A DNA stretch of 64,000 nt from Paludibacteraceae bacterium (lineage in GTDB: Bacteria > Bacteroidota > Bacteroidia > Bacteroidales > Paludibacteraceae): assembly GCA_017446585.1 (NCBI GenBank), contig JAFSQL010000016.1, forward strand, positions 57,827 to 121,826. The letters are read 5' to 3'. This document shows, one piece after another, positions 33,766 through 43,442 of the stretch (within the stretch, counting starts at the first letter, position 1; each line of letters begins with the position of its first letter). Both the position numbers and the translations under genes were made by a program. The notes under the pieces were generated by a model that was given only the letters and a program-made list of their open reading frames with translations, had not been told where the DNA came from and ran no database searches.

Positions 33766-34287
33766 ATGAAAAAAATCATTTCTCTGCTGACTCTGGTTCT
33801 CCTCGCCTCATTACCTTCTCTGGCGCAAAAAAACGCTGTTGCCATCATCGACGCAAACTATATCCTCCGACAGATTCCTGCCTACGAGACGGCACAAGAA
33901 CAACTTGACAAGGAAAGCCAAAAGTGGCGTTCTGAAATTGAAAAAGTCAATGCCGAGGCTAAGACGCTCTATGACAACTACCAAACGGAAATAGCCCTCC
34001 TCTCTCCAGAAATGAAAGTCAAACGCGAAAACGAAATCATCGAAAAAGAAAAACAAGCGCAAGAACTCAAACGCAAATATTTTGGTGAAAACGGTGAACT
34101 CTTCAAGAAACAATCAGCGCTCCTCAAGCCTATTCAGGACGAGATTTATACTGCCGTCAAGTCCATCGCTGACAAGGAGGGCTACGCCCTTGTCCTTGAC
34201 AAGAACACCACCCGTTCCCTCATTTATGCTGTGCCCAAAATCGACATTTCTGACCAAGTGCTCACCGCGCTCGGCTATGCAAAATGA
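33766..34287 (+). CDS. OmpH/Skp-family periplasmic chaperone 1
   Basis: A 173-residue protein with signal peptide (LASLPSLAQ), the Skp opening VAIIDANYILRQIPAYETAQ, a long charged coiled-coil hairpin (about 45-125, Glu/Lys-rich) and a closing beta segment (YALVLDKNTTRSLIYAVP, then DISDQVLTALG). Skp trimers hold unfolded outer-membrane proteins on the way to BamA, which is encoded 28 bases upstream. Confidence 0.92.
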   Translation: MKKIISLLTLVLLASLPSLAQKNAVAIIDANYILRQIPAYETAQEQLDKESQKWRSEIEKVNAEAKTLYDNYQTEIALLSPEMKVKRENEIIEKEKQAQELKRKYFGENGELFKKQSALLKPIQDEIYTAVKSIADKEGYALVLDKNTTRSLIYAVPKIDISDQVLTALGYAK

Positions 34288-34325
34288 TTTTTTCTATTGT
34301 CAATACATAAATTAACATTATAACC

Positions 34326-34868
34326 ATGAAAAAAATTTTTTTAATCGCTTCCCTCATTGCGCTTCCATTCACTTCGTTTGCTCAAGAAGTCAAAATAGGC
34401 TTTGTCAATACGCAAGAGATTTTCTCTGTTTACCCTCCTGTCAAGGAGGCTCAAACCCAACTTGAGACAGAAAGCAAGAAGATGGAAGACCAGCTCCTCA
34501 AAATGAACGAGGAGGGACAAAAGAAACTCGAAGAATATCAAAAAATGACGGAACAGCCTAATCCTGATGAGGCTATCCTCCGTGACAAGGAGACGGAACT
34601 ACAAGCCCTTCAAATGCGTATATCCAACTACCAGAAGCAAGCGCGTGAGCAACTCCAACGCAAGCAAGAGTCGCTCATGATGCCTATCAACAAGGCGGTG
34701 AAGGATGCCATCGATGCTGTTTCTTCCGAAGGTGGCTACACCTATGTCCTCGACGAGCAAGTCTTGCTGTTCCACTCCTCCAAGGCTGAGAATCTTACCT
34801 CTTCCGTGCGTAAGAAACTCAACATCCCTGCCAATGCGCAACCGTTTACGCCACTCACCAACAACTGA
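34326..34868 (+). CDS. OmpH/Skp-family periplasmic chaperone 2
   Basis: A 180-residue paralogue of the preceding gene, with signal peptide (ALPFTSFAQ), the start VKIGFVNTQEIFSVYPPVKE, a Glu/Lys/Gln-rich coiled-coil and a closing TYVLDEQVLLFHSSKAENLT. Tandem Skp genes after bamA are the usual Bacteroidales arrangement. Its stop overlaps the murI start by one base (TGATG). Confidence 0.92.
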   Translation: MKKIFLIASLIALPFTSFAQEVKIGFVNTQEIFSVYPPVKEAQTQLETESKKMEDQLLKMNEEGQKKLEEYQKMTEQPNPDEAILRDKETELQALQMRISNYQKQAREQLQRKQESLMMPINKAVKDAIDAVSSEGGYTYVLDEQVLLFHSSKAENLTSSVRKKLNIPANAQPFTPLTNN

Positions 34869-35701
34869 TGCCATTTCCCGTGCCAGCTCCCATTGGCATA
34901 TTTGATTCAGGCTACGGCGGACTTACCATTCTTGAAGACATAGTCCGCCGCTTGCCTGACTACGACTATATCTATCTTGGCGACAATGCTCGTGCCCCTT
35001 ATGGCAATCGCTCCTTCGACGTCGTTTACGAGTTCACGCTCCAGTCCGTGCGCAAGTTGTTTTCCATGGGGTGCCCTTTGGTCATCCTTGCGTGCAACAC
35101 GGCCAGTGCCAAGGCGCTTCGCAACATCCAGCAACGTGATCTCCCGCTTCTTGACCCCTCTCGCCGCGTTCTGGGGGTCATTCGTCCCACGGTTGAACTC
35201 GTCGGAACCATCAGCCACACGCGCCACGTTGGCGTTTTAGGAACGCTCGGAACCATCTCTTCCCATTCCTATCCTCTCGAACTCCAAAAACTTTTTCCTG
35301 ACATCTCCGTGGCGCAGCGTGCCTGCTTGCTTTGGGCGTCTATTGTTGAGGCTGGGGAGTGCCGTAGTGCCGGAGCCGATTTCTTTGTGCGACAGGATGT
35401 TTCCGCATTGCTTGCTGACGATCCGCTCCTTGACACGGTCATCCTTGCCTGCACCCACTATCCGCTACTCCTGCCTAAGATTCAGGCGGTCATGCCACCT
35501 TCCGTGCGCATCCTTTCCCAAGGACCTGTCGTTGCCGATTCCCTTGCCGATTATTTGAAACGACATCCTGAAATGGACCTCCGGCTTTCTAAAAACGCCA
35601 CTGTCCAATATCTCACCACCGAGAATCCTGAACGTTTCTCTGCTGCTGCGTCCGTATTTCTCTCTTCACCTGTCGAGGCGCGTCGGGTCACGTTTTTCTA
35701 A
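34868..35701 (+). CDS. murI: Glutamate racemase
   Basis: A 277-residue enzyme converting L- to D-glutamate for peptidoglycan. Both catalytic cysteines are present: LACNTASAKAL and LACTHYPLLLP; the substrate loop is GIFDSGYGGLTI and LGDNARAPYG. It is translationally linked to the second ompH and overlaps the convergent HAD gene by four bases at the 3' ends. Confidence 0.95.
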   Translation: MPFPVPAPIGIFDSGYGGLTILEDIVRRLPDYDYIYLGDNARAPYGNRSFDVVYEFTLQSVRKLFSMGCPLVILACNTASAKALRNIQQRDLPLLDPSRRVLGVIRPTVELVGTISHTRHVGVLGTLGTISSHSYPLELQKLFPDISVAQRACLLWASIVEAGECRSAGADFFVRQDVSALLADDPLLDTVILACTHYPLLLPKIQAVMPPSVRILSQGPVVADSLADYLKRHPEMDLRLSKNATVQYLTTENPERFSAAASVFLSSPVEARRVTFF

Positions 35702-36375
35702 TTTTCTTCTTTCAGCAGCCACTCGTTCAGTTCCTTCATGCTCCCGAGCACCACGTTAGCACCGGCCGCTGCCAATTCTTTTGCGTCTAACGGTCCTGTG
35801 TTTACGCCGATGGTGAACATTCCTGCTGCCACGCCTGACTCGATTCCCATGGGGGCGTTTTCTATCACGATGGTTTCCTCTCTCTTCGTCCCTAATTTTT
35901 CCAGTCCCTTTAGATAAGGTTCTGGATGAGGCTTGCCTATTTGTACGTCCATTGCCGTGACCAATTTCTCACGTTCAAAGCATCCGTCAAATAAGCGTAT
36001 CAATCGGTCTATGGTTGTTTTTTCGCCGCTCCCGGTCACCACCGTCATGTTCACTCCATGCTCTTTTAGTGTTCTCACCACGTCTATTGCGCCTTTCATT
36101 GGCTCTGGTTCCGGAAAACTCTCATATTGTCGGCTCTTGTACTGATATATTCTTGTTTCTTCCTCCTTGCTGCATTCATGCCCGGTTTCCCTTCTGAAGG
36201 CATATTGCACGGTGTCACTCCCTCTGCTTCCTTCGTTTCTGTATACGTCCATTTCGCTGAACGCCATTCCAACGTGTTGAAACGCCATCACCCACGCTCT
36301 CGCGTGCAACGGCATCGAATCAAACAACACGCCGTCCATGTCAAACAGCACCCCTTTTATTCGGTCTATGTTCAT
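35698..36375 (-). CDS. HAD-superfamily phosphatase/phosphomutase
   Basis: About 225 residues. HAD motif I FDMDGVLFDSM, motif II VVTGSGEKT, the Lys region GKPHPEPYLKGLEKLG and motif III VIENAPMGIESGVAAGMFTIGV are all present with a helical cap (HARAWVMAFQHVG), as in beta-phosphoglucomutase-like enzymes. The second Asp of motif I favours phosphatase or mutase activity; the substrate cannot be read. An alternative ATG seven codons upstream (36396) exists. Its position after pgi fits sugar-phosphate metabolism. Confidence 0.85.
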   Translation of the reverse strand: MNIDRIKGVLFDMDGVLFDSMPLHARAWVMAFQHVGMAFSEMDVYRNEGSRGSDTVQYAFRRETGHECSKEEETRIYQYKSRQYESFPEPEPMKGAIDVVRTLKEHGVNMTVVTGSGEKTTIDRLIRLFDGCFEREKLVTAMDVQIGKPHPEPYLKGLEKLGTKREETIVIENAPMGIESGVAAGMFTIGVNTGPLDAKELAAAGANVVLGSMKELNEWLLKEEN

Positions 36376-36403
36376 TTTCTCTTTCTTCTGCCCCATGACA
36401 AGG

Positions 36404-36439
36404 GGAGGCGAAGTCCTTTTTTCTTTGGGCTTCGCCTCC
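36404..36439 (-). terminator. Stem-loop between pgi and the HAD gene
   Basis: A 10-bp perfect inverted repeat (GGAGGCGAAG at 36404-36413 and CTTCGCCTCC at 36430-36439) with a 16-base loop. There is no T-run after it in the minus direction, so it may be an RNA-processing or partial termination element rather than a strong terminator. Confidence 0.4.
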
Positions 36440-36464
36440 TTCCCCTACTTATCGTTTTTGCCTT

Positions 36465-37811
36465 CTATTGGGCGATTCTTGCTTTGATGGCTTTTGTTTC
36501 CGCTTCATATCCTGGCTTTTCCAACAGGGCGAACATGTTCTTCTTGTATGCTTCCACGCCTGGTTGGTCAAACGGATTCACGCCTTCCAAGTAGCCGCTT
36601 ATGCCGCATGCGCGCTCGAAGAAGTAAATCAATTCGCCAATGTAATATTCGTTCAGGCATGGCATCACTATTCTCATGTTCGGAACGCCACCATCTACGT
36701 GAGCCAATTGCGTTCCCAACTCCGCCATCTTGTTCACTTCGTCCACGCGCTTGCCTTGCAGGAAGTTCAGTCCGTCCAGGTTCTCCTCGTCGTGTGGAAA
36801 CTCCACTTTCTTGTTCGGTGTCGCCACTGAAATCACGGTTTCCAACAGGATGCGCTCTCCCTCTTGGATGTACTGACCCATCGAATGCAAGTCCGTGGTG
36901 AAATCTACCGATGCTGGGAACAATCCCTTTCCTTCCTTTCCTTCGCTCTCGCCATACAATTGTTTCCACCATTCAGAAACGTAGTGCAACTTAGGGTGAT
37001 AGTTCACCAGAATTTCAATCTTTTTGCCGCTCCTGTACAGCGATTGTCTTACGGCGGCATATTGTGCAGCGATGTTCTCTTTCAAACCCTTGTCTGCTCC
37101 TGTCGCCTCTTCCATGGCTACTGCGCCTTTCACCAACGCCTTGATGTCATATCCTGCTGCTGCTATTGGCAACAAACCTACTGGTGTCAATACCGAGAAT
37201 CGTCCACCCACATTGTCTGGAATGACAAAGGTCTTATATCCTTCTTGAGTTGACAATTTGCGCAAGGCTCCTTTCGCTGCGTCCGTGATGGCTACAATGC
37301 GTTTCACGGCTTCCGCCTTGCCCATTTGTTGTTCCGCTTGCGTCTTCAGCAGTCTGAATGTCAATGCTGTTTCCGTCGTTGTGCCGCTCTTCGATATGTT
37401 GATGATGCCGAAACGCTTATCTTTCAACAAGTCCATCAACTCTGCCAGATAGTCTTCCGAAATGTTGTTGCCGGCAAACAGGATTGACGGACCTTTCTTT
37501 GTCTTCAAGGCTCCGAATGAATCGTTCAGTGCCTCTATCACGGCTTTCGCTCCCAAGTAGCTGCCTCCGATTCCTGCCACGACAATGGCGTCACACGTCT
37601 CCCGCAACCCTTTTGCTGTCGTTATGATTTCGTCAAGAAAAGCCTCTGTGATGCTCGATGGCAAATGCAACCATCCCAAAAAGTCATTGCCCTTTCCCGT
37701 ACCGTTTTCCAAGGCGGCTTGTGCTTTTTCTATCTCGGGTTGCAACGCTTCTATCTGCGCTTGGCTGATGCTGCCAAGGGCTTTCTCATACGAAAGTGAA
37801 ATGTGTTCCAT
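36465..37811 (-). CDS. pgi: Glucose-6-phosphate isomerase
   Basis: About 448 residues, the usual length of the compact bacterial form. Motifs: [50 protein letters not shown] (sugar-phosphate SIS loop), [20 protein letters not shown] and the C-terminal [16 protein letters not shown]. The ATG at 37811 ([13 protein letters not shown]) is chosen because a promoter box at 37858-37865 would place the transcript start at or below the longer ORF's ATG (37856). Confidence 0.93.
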   Translation of the reverse strand: MEHISLSYEKALGSISQAQIEALQPEIEKAQAALENGTGKGNDFLGWLHLPSSITEAFLDEIITTAKGLRETCDAIVVAGIGGSYLGAKAVIEALNDSFGALKTKKGPSILFAGNNISEDYLAELMDLLKDKRFGIINISKSGTTTETALTFRLLKTQAEQQMGKAEAVKRIVAITDAAKGALRKLSTQEGYKTFVIPDNVGGRFSVLTPVGLLPIAAAGYDIKALVKGAVAMEEATGADKGLKENIAAQYAAVRQSLYRSGKKIEILVNYHPKLHYVSEWWKQLYGESEGKEGKGLFPASVDFTTDLHSMGQYIQEGERILLETVISVATPNKKVEFPHDEENLDGLNFLQGKRVDEVNKMAELGTQLAHVDGGVPNMRIVMPCLNEYYIGELIYFFERACGISGYLEGVNPFDQPGVEAYKKNMFALLEKPGYEAETKAIKARIAQ

Positions 37812-37857
37812 GTTTTCTAAGTTTGCTGATTGTGTGTTTATGTGTGTTTTTATCATG

Positions 37858-37865
37858 CAAACTTA
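37858..37865 (-). promoter_or_regulatory. Probable promoter -7 box for pgi
   Basis: The minus strand reads TAAGTTTG followed by C, matching TAnnTTTG, about 46 bases upstream of the preferred pgi ATG. Confidence 0.5.
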
Positions 37866-37959
37866 CGAAAAACGTCACCTTTTATCAATTTCTTGACGTA
37901 TGTTCTGCAACATACTTTCGCTTTTTTCTGGCAATTCTCCTTTTTCGTTTACAACGAGC

Positions 37960-38955
37960 TTACCTCAACTTCGTCCCCAATTCCCGCATCTCTATCGCAG
38001 CCGAAATGTGGTTATACAGAATGTTGAACACGGCATCTGTAATAGGTAAATTCACGTGAAAACGATCGTTCATCTGATGAACGCACGCCGTTGAGTAATA
38101 TCCCTCGGCAATCATCTCCATCTCCATTTGCGCCGCTTTCACGCTGTAACCTTTTCCTATCATCGTCCCGAACAATCGATTCCTCGAGAACTTCGAATAC
38201 GAAGTCACCAACAAGTCGCCCAAATAGGCACTCTCATTCAGGTTTCTCTGAAGTGGGAACGCGGCGTTCGTGAATCGGTTCATTTCTTGAATGGCGTTCG
38301 ACAGCAACACGGCCTGAAAGTTGTCCCCGTATTTCAAGCCGTGGCAAATGCCGGCGGCTATCGCGAAGATGTTCTTCATCACCGAACCTATCTCTAACCC
38401 CTCCACGTCGTCCGTTGTGTTGGCTACGATATAGAGCGAGTTGTATTCTTGGCACAATGCCTTCCCTTTGTCCCGGTCCTTGCATCCGAACGTCAAGTAC
38501 GACAACTTCTCCATCGCCACTTCTTCCGCGTGACACGGACCTGCCAACACCGCCATCTGATCATACGGAACGTCATACTCCTGATTGAAGTAGTCTGTCA
38601 TAATCAAGTTTTCGTCTGGCACGATTCCCTTGATGGCTGAAATCAAAAATTTGTCCGAAATCTTTTCCTTCAACGATGACAAATGGGCTTTCAGAAAAGG
38701 GGAGGGCATCGCCCATAACAGCGTGTCCGCCTTTCTCACCACTTCGTTGATGTCGCTTGTGAACTCTATGCGTGATGTGTCAAATTTTACCGACGATAAA
38801 TATGACGGATTCCTTCCTTGGCGTTTGAATTGTTCTATTTGCTCCTCGCGGCGCATGTACCAAACAATACTTTCATGCGTGTCCAAGAGCATTTTCGCAT
38901 TGGCTGTCGCCCAACTTCCTCCTCCTAATACCGCAAATTTTCCGAAACTTCCCAT
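37960..38955 (-). CDS. gpsA: Glycerol-3-phosphate dehydrogenase [NAD(P)+]
   Basis: A 331-residue enzyme forming sn-glycerol-3-phosphate for phospholipids. NAD-binding GGGSWATANAKML at the N-terminus, then LISAIKGI, VLAGPCHAEEVAM, the catalytic Lys region GSVMKNIFAIAAGICHGLKYGDN and GDLLVTSYSKFSRNRLFG with MIGKGYSVKAAQ. It starts 34 bases after lysS and may share its transcript. Confidence 0.94.
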   Translation of the reverse strand: MGSFGKFAVLGGGSWATANAKMLLDTHESIVWYMRREEQIEQFKRQGRNPSYLSSVKFDTSRIEFTSDINEVVRKADTLLWAMPSPFLKAHLSSLKEKISDKFLISAIKGIVPDENLIMTDYFNQEYDVPYDQMAVLAGPCHAEEVAMEKLSYLTFGCKDRDKGKALCQEYNSLYIVANTTDDVEGLEIGSVMKNIFAIAAGICHGLKYGDNFQAVLLSNAIQEMNRFTNAAFPLQRNLNESAYLGDLLVTSYSKFSRNRLFGTMIGKGYSVKAAQMEMEMIAEGYYSTACVHQMNDRFHVNLPITDAVFNILYNHISAAIEMRELGTKLR

Positions 38956-38989
38956 GTCGTTTTCTTACTGATTGTTCGTTTCTTTATTT

Positions 38990-40702
38990 TTACGCTTCCG
39001 CAGTCCAACTTCCAACTTCTTCCTTGGTCGGATTTTGAAGGCCTAATTTATTTTTCTTGTTATAGCCGCACAACTCTTGGTGCAATTTGTTCGGATTCTG
39101 TCCTTTCAACTTTGCCACTTGGTCATATCCCAACGCTTGTAACACGGCTACCCATTCTTCTGCGATGCCGGCTTCAACATACTTCTCCGTGCTGTCTTTC
39201 ACGGCTTTCTTTTCGGGCTTCATTTGAGGGAAGAACAACACTTCTTGTATCGTGTCCTTACCTGTCATCAGCATCACTAATCGGTCCATTCCCATGCCCA
39301 TGCCCGATGTCGGTGGCATGCCATACTCCAGGGCGCGCACGAAGTCGTGGTCGATAATCATCGCCTCGTCGTCACCCTTGTCTGCGAGTTTCATTTGCTC
39401 TACAAATCGTTCATACTGGTCTATAGGGTCGTTCAACTCGCTATATGCGTTGCACAACTCTTTGCCGCCTACCATCAACTCAAAACGCTCCGTCAGGCTC
39501 TGGTCGTTGCGCTTCCTTTTGCATAGTGGCGACATTTCAATAGGGTAGTCCGTTATGAACGTTGGTTGCACATAATGTCCTTCACAAAACTCACCGAAGA
39601 TTTCGTCTATCAGTTTTCCCTTGCCCATCGTCTCATCTACTTCCAAACCTAATTCCTTGCACGTGTTCCTGATTTCCTCTTCGCTCTTGTCTTTCAGGTC
39701 TTTGCCCGTGAACTCCTTGATGCTGTCTAACATCGTCACTCGGGCAAACGGTGCTTTGAACGAAATCTTCTGTCCGCCATATTCCACTTCCGTAGTGCCG
39801 TTCACGTCCATGCAAATCTTCTCCAACAGATTCTCTGTGAAGGTCATCATCCACTCATAGTCTTTGTACGAAACGTATATCTCCATACACGTGAACTCTG
39901 GATTATGCGTTCGGTCCATGCCCTCGTTCCTGAAGTTCTTGCCTATCTCAAACACGCCCTCAAAACCGCCCACTATCAATCGCTTCAAGTACAACTCCGA
40001 TGCGATACGCATGTACAAGTCCATGTCCAATGCGTTGTGATGCGTGATGAATGGGCGTGCGCTCGCTCCGCCCGCTATGCCTTGCAGTATTGGTGTTTCA
40101 ACCTCTGTATATCCGAATCCTTCAAAGTAGTTGCGCATCGAACGGAACACGGCTGCTCGCTTCTCGAACACGCGCTTCACGCCGTCGTTGACGACCAAAT
40201 CCACGTATCTTCTCCTGTATCGCAACTCTGGGTCGTCAAACTTGTCATACGCTACACCATCCTTATATTTCACGATTGGCAACGGACGCAGCGACTTGCT
40301 CAACACCGTCATTTTCTTTGCGTGAACCGAAATCTCGCCTGTCTGTGTCCGGAAGGCAAATCCTTCTATGCCGATGAAGTCGCCTATGTCCAGCAATTTC
40401 TTGAACACGACGTTATACATCTCTGGTTGCTCTTCCGTATTGATGTCATCCCTTGAAACGTAAACTTGTATTCTTCCGGCAGAGTCCTGCAACTCAATGA
40501 ACGAGGCCTTTCCCATCACGCGTCGGGTCATAATTCTGCCCGCCACGCTTACTTCCTTCCCCTCCACTTCCTCAAATTTGTCTTTTATCTCCTGACTCAA
40601 CTTCGTCACCTTATACTCCGCTGCTGGATATGGCTCTATGCCCATTGCCCGCAACTGCTTCAACGACTCCCTGCGTTGTTGTTCCTGCTCGCTTAGTTCC
40701 AT
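38990..40702 (-). CDS. lysS: Lysyl-tRNA synthetase, class II
   Basis: A 570-residue enzyme. An N-terminal OB-fold binds the anticodon ([20 protein letters not shown]); class II motif 1 lies in [10 protein letters not shown], motif 2 in [20 protein letters not shown] and motif 3 in [15 protein letters not shown]. The C-terminal tail of about 75 residues (after [10 protein letters not shown]) is an extension beyond E. coli LysS and ends with [15 protein letters not shown]; similar tails occur in Bacteroidota enzymes. Confidence 0.95.
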   Translation of the reverse strand: MELSEQEQQRRESLKQLRAMGIEPYPAAEYKVTKLSQEIKDKFEEVEGKEVSVAGRIMTRRVMGKASFIELQDSAGRIQVYVSRDDINTEEQPEMYNVVFKKLLDIGDFIGIEGFAFRTQTGEISVHAKKMTVLSKSLRPLPIVKYKDGVAYDKFDDPELRYRRRYVDLVVNDGVKRVFEKRAAVFRSMRNYFEGFGYTEVETPILQGIAGGASARPFITHHNALDMDLYMRIASELYLKRLIVGGFEGVFEIGKNFRNEGMDRTHNPEFTCMEIYVSYKDYEWMMTFTENLLEKICMDVNGTTEVEYGGQKISFKAPFARVTMLDSIKEFTGKDLKDKSEEEIRNTCKELGLEVDETMGKGKLIDEIFGEFCEGHYVQPTFITDYPIEMSPLCKRKRNDQSLTERFELMVGGKELCNAYSELNDPIDQYERFVEQMKLADKGDDEAMIIDHDFVRALEYGMPPTSGMGMGMDRLVMLMTGKDTIQEVLFFPQMKPEKKAVKDSTEKYVEAGIAEEWVAVLQALGYDQVAKLKGQNPNKLHQELCGYNKKNKLGLQNPTKEEVGSWTAEA

Positions 40703-40717
40703 TTATGTGTGTTTGTG

Positions 40718-40731
40718 TTTAACTCTTAACT
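40718..40731 (+). repeat. Short 7-bp repeat pair upstream of lysS
   Basis: TTTAACT followed by CTTAACT, the same word family as the array at the ybeY-porG junction, between the lysS start and its promoter box. Confidence 0.4.
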
Positions 40732-40748
40732 TCTATGTTATGAAGCCG

Positions 40749-40756
40749 CAAAGATA
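40749..40756 (-). promoter_or_regulatory. Probable promoter -7 box for lysS
   Basis: The minus strand reads TATCTTTG followed by C, an exact TAnnTTTG match, 47 bases upstream of the lysS ATG and divergent from the lysC box at 40809-40816. Confidence 0.55.
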
Positions 40757-40808
40757 ATCATTTTTGAACTTTTTTCGCCAACCCTCCTCTCGCCGTCATT
40801 GTTTTTAT

Positions 40809-40816
40809 TACCTTTG
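40809..40816 (+). promoter_or_regulatory. Probable promoter -7 box for lysC
   Basis: TACCTTTG followed by C, an exact TAnnTTTG match, 65 bases upstream of the lysC ATG. No lysine riboswitch structure was recognised in the short leader. Confidence 0.5.
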
Positions 40817-40881
40817 CGTTTCAATTCACTACCCTCACAATCCTCCGTTATCCTATCGTTAATCTTAATTCGCAACCCATC

Positions 40882-42201
40882 ATGAAGGTTATGAAGTTTG
40901 GCGGCACCTCCGTCGGTACCGCGCAACGTATGCAAGACGTCACCCGCCTCGTCACCTCCTCCTCCGAGCCCGTCCTCCTCGTTCTCTCCGCCATGAGCGG
41001 CACCACCAACGCCCTCCTCGAAATTTCCGACTACCTCTACAAGCGCAACGCCAACGGTGCGCTCGACAAGATACTCAAACTTGAACTCAAATACAAGGAT
41101 ACCATTGATGCCCTCTATTCCACCGACCTCTACAAGCAGAAAGCCCTGCAACTCCTCAAAGAGCGTTTCGATATCTTGCGTGAGATAGCCAACAGCCGCA
41201 AACTTTTCTCCAGCATCGAAGAGAAAATCATCGTTGCCCAAGGCGAACGTACATCCACCGCGCTTGTTTGGAACTACATGCAAGAGCAAGGCTACGACGC
41301 CGTCCTTCTTGATGCGCTCTCTTTCATGAAGACCGACAAGAACGCCGAGCCTGACATGTCCTTCATCAAGGACAACGCCCTTCGTGTCCTCGATGAGGCT
41401 GGCACGCACAAGGTTTACATCACCCAAGGCTTCATCTGCATGAACGCCTATGGCGAGATTGACAACCTCCAACGTGGCGGTAGCGACTACACCGCCTCCA
41501 TCCTCGGTGCCGCGCTTTCTGCTTCCGTCATCGAAATCTGGACTGACATCGACGGCATGCACAACAACGATCCTCGCTTCGTCGAGGGCACCAAACCCGT
41601 CAAATCGCTCTACTTCAGCGAGGCGGCAGAACTTGCCTACTTCGGTGCAAAAATCCTTCACCCTACGTGCGTTCTCCCTGCCAAGCAGGCAGGCATCCCC
41701 GTTCGGCTTCTCAACACCATGCAGCCTGACGCGCCGGGAACCACTATCTCCACTGACTTCATCCGTCACCAAATCAAGGCCGTGGCTGCCAAGGACGGCA
41801 TCACCGCCATCAAGATCAAGAGTTCGCACATGCTCCTCGCGCACGGATTCCTCGCCAAGGTCTTCGACATCTTCGCGCACTACAAGACCTCTATTGACAT
41901 GATTACCACCTCCGAGGTCGGTGTCTCCGTCACCATTGACAACGATCGTCATCTTGACGAGATTACTGATGATTTGCGCAAGTTCGGCACCGTCTCCATC
42001 GACCGTGACCTTGTCATCATCTGCGTTGTTGGTGACATGGCGACTGAAAACGTTGGCTTCCAAGCCAAGGTTGTCAACGCCGTTAGCAACATACCTGTGC
42101 GCATGATTTCCTATGGCGGTAGCAACTACAACGTTTCGCTTCTCGTTGCCAAGGATGACAAGGTCAATGCGCTCAAGGCGCTCAGTGCCAACCTCTTCTG
42201 A
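40882..42201 (+). CDS. lysC: Aspartate kinase (monofunctional)
   Basis: A 439-residue enzyme catalysing the first step of the aspartate family. MKVMKFGGTSVGTAQRM is the kinase signature; QGERTSTALVWNY, GGSDYTASILGAAL and EIWTDIDGMHNNDPR complete the active site. Two ACT domains follow (ITAIKIKSSHMLLAHGFLAK and LVIICVVGDMATENVGFQAK), consistent with feedback control by an amino acid. It lies 32 bases before lysA, giving a lysine/diaminopimelate pair. Confidence 0.94.
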   Translation: MKVMKFGGTSVGTAQRMQDVTRLVTSSSEPVLLVLSAMSGTTNALLEISDYLYKRNANGALDKILKLELKYKDTIDALYSTDLYKQKALQLLKERFDILREIANSRKLFSSIEEKIIVAQGERTSTALVWNYMQEQGYDAVLLDALSFMKTDKNAEPDMSFIKDNALRVLDEAGTHKVYITQGFICMNAYGEIDNLQRGGSDYTASILGAALSASVIEIWTDIDGMHNNDPRFVEGTKPVKSLYFSEAAELAYFGAKILHPTCVLPAKQAGIPVRLLNTMQPDAPGTTISTDFIRHQIKAVAAKDGITAIKIKSSHMLLAHGFLAKVFDIFAHYKTSIDMITTSEVGVSVTIDNDRHLDEITDDLRKFGTVSIDRDLVIICVVGDMATENVGFQAKVVNAVSNIPVRMISYGGSNYNVSLLVAKDDKVNALKALSANLF

Positions 42202-42209
42202 TTTGTTTC

Positions 42210-42230
42210 TATTGTTCATTATTCTAAACT
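42210..42230 (+). repeat. 7-bp repeat array before lysA
   Basis: TATTGTT, CATTATT, CTAAACT, ending three bases before the lysA ATG; same word family as the arrays at 22898-24601. Confidence 0.45.
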
Positions 42231-42233
42231 TCC

Positions 42234-43394
42234 ATGGGCAAATTGTCTTTGAAGGGCGACTTCCCGGTTGATAAGTTCCAAACCATCCAGACACCCTTCT
42301 ACTACTACGACGAACGACTCCTCCGCTCCACGCTCCAAACGGTACGCGCGGAAAGCGATAAATATGGCTACAAGGTTCACTACGCTGTCAAGGCGAACGC
42401 CAATCCTGACATCCTCCGTCTCATCGCCTCCTACGGACTCGGTGCCGACTGCGTCAGCGGCAACGAGGTGCAAGCCGCCATCGCCGCGGGTTTCCCCGCT
42501 TCCTCCATTGTCTTTGCGGGAGTAGGCAAGACCGACCGTGAAATCTCCGACGCCCTCTCCTCCGACATCTTCTGCTTCAACGCCGAGTCCATGCCTGAAC
42601 TTGAGGTCATTAACAACCTCGCGGCATTGCAAGGCAAGGTCGCTCGTGTCGCCCTGCGCGTTAACCCTAACGTTGATGCCCACACGCATAAGAAGATTAC
42701 TACGGGACTTAACGAAAACAAGTTTGGTTTTGCCCTTGATGACCTTTTGCCTGCCGCTCGTTTCGCCATCCAAGCCTCCCACCTCCAACTCATCGGCATT
42801 CACTTCCATATCGGAAGCCAAATCACCGACCTCTCCGCTTACGAAGACCTCTGTGTTCGTATCAACGAACTCCAGGACACCCTTGATGCCCAAGGTGTCA
42901 GCGTTCCTAACATCAATGTCGGCGGCGGACTTGGCATCAACTACGAGCATCCTAACCATTTCCCTATGGCGGAGTTTGAGACCTACTTCCGTCTCTTCTC
43001 CCAGCACCTTCGCCTTCGTCCGGGTCAGACGCTCCATTGCGAGCCGGGACGTAGCATCGTCGCGCAGTGTGGCAGTCTCATCACGCGCGTTACCTACGTC
43101 AAGCAAGGTGCGCAAAAACGTTTCGTCATCGTCGATGCGGGCATGACCGACCTCATTCGCCCTGCCCTCTACGATGCCTATCACCGCATCGAGAACATCA
43201 CCTCCGACACGGGCGAGGAAATCTACGATGTCGTCGGACCTATCTGTGAGAGCAGCGATGTCTTCCTCGAAAACGCGCACCTCAACGTCACTTCTCGTGG
43301 CGACTTGCTCGCCATACGCTCCGCGGGTGCTTACGGTGAAATCATGGCGTCACGCTACAACCTCCGTAACCTTCCTGTTGGCTACCTTTTCTGA
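42234..43394 (+). CDS. lysA: Diaminopimelate decarboxylase
   Basis: A 386-residue fold-type III PLP enzyme making L-lysine from meso-diaminopimelate. The PLP lysine is in HYAVKANANPDILR (near residue 45). HFHIGSQI, NVGGGLGINY, the phosphate-binding EPGRSIVAQCG and the second-subunit catalytic GPICESSDVF are present, as is AYGEIMASRYN near the C-terminus. Placed directly after lysC. Confidence 0.94.
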   Translation: MGKLSLKGDFPVDKFQTIQTPFYYYDERLLRSTLQTVRAESDKYGYKVHYAVKANANPDILRLIASYGLGADCVSGNEVQAAIAAGFPASSIVFAGVGKTDREISDALSSDIFCFNAESMPELEVINNLAALQGKVARVALRVNPNVDAHTHKKITTGLNENKFGFALDDLLPAARFAIQASHLQLIGIHFHIGSQITDLSAYEDLCVRINELQDTLDAQGVSVPNINVGGGLGINYEHPNHFPMAEFETYFRLFSQHLRLRPGQTLHCEPGRSIVAQCGSLITRVTYVKQGAQKRFVIVDAGMTDLIRPALYDAYHRIENITSDTGEEIYDVVGPICESSDVFLENAHLNVTSRGDLLAIRSAGAYGEIMASRYNLRNLPVGYLF

Positions 43395-43442
43395 AACGAC
43401 TCTTTATTCCTTAACCTTTCCAATACCTAATTCTTTAAGACC

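Noticed and set aside
37812-37856. A longer pgi start at 37856.
   Set aside because: The TAAGTTTG promoter box would place the transcript start at about this ATG, and the extra 15 residues do not resemble Pgi N-termini.
40817-40881. A lysine riboswitch before lysC.
   Set aside because: The leader is only about 60 bases, far too short for the roughly 170-base lysine aptamer, and shows no matching stems.
40738-42294. A 518-codon open frame on the minus strand over lysC.
   Set aside because: It is antisense to a complete, motif-rich aspartate kinase and results from the C-rich third positions of lysC; its translation is Val/Gly/Asp-rich without domains.
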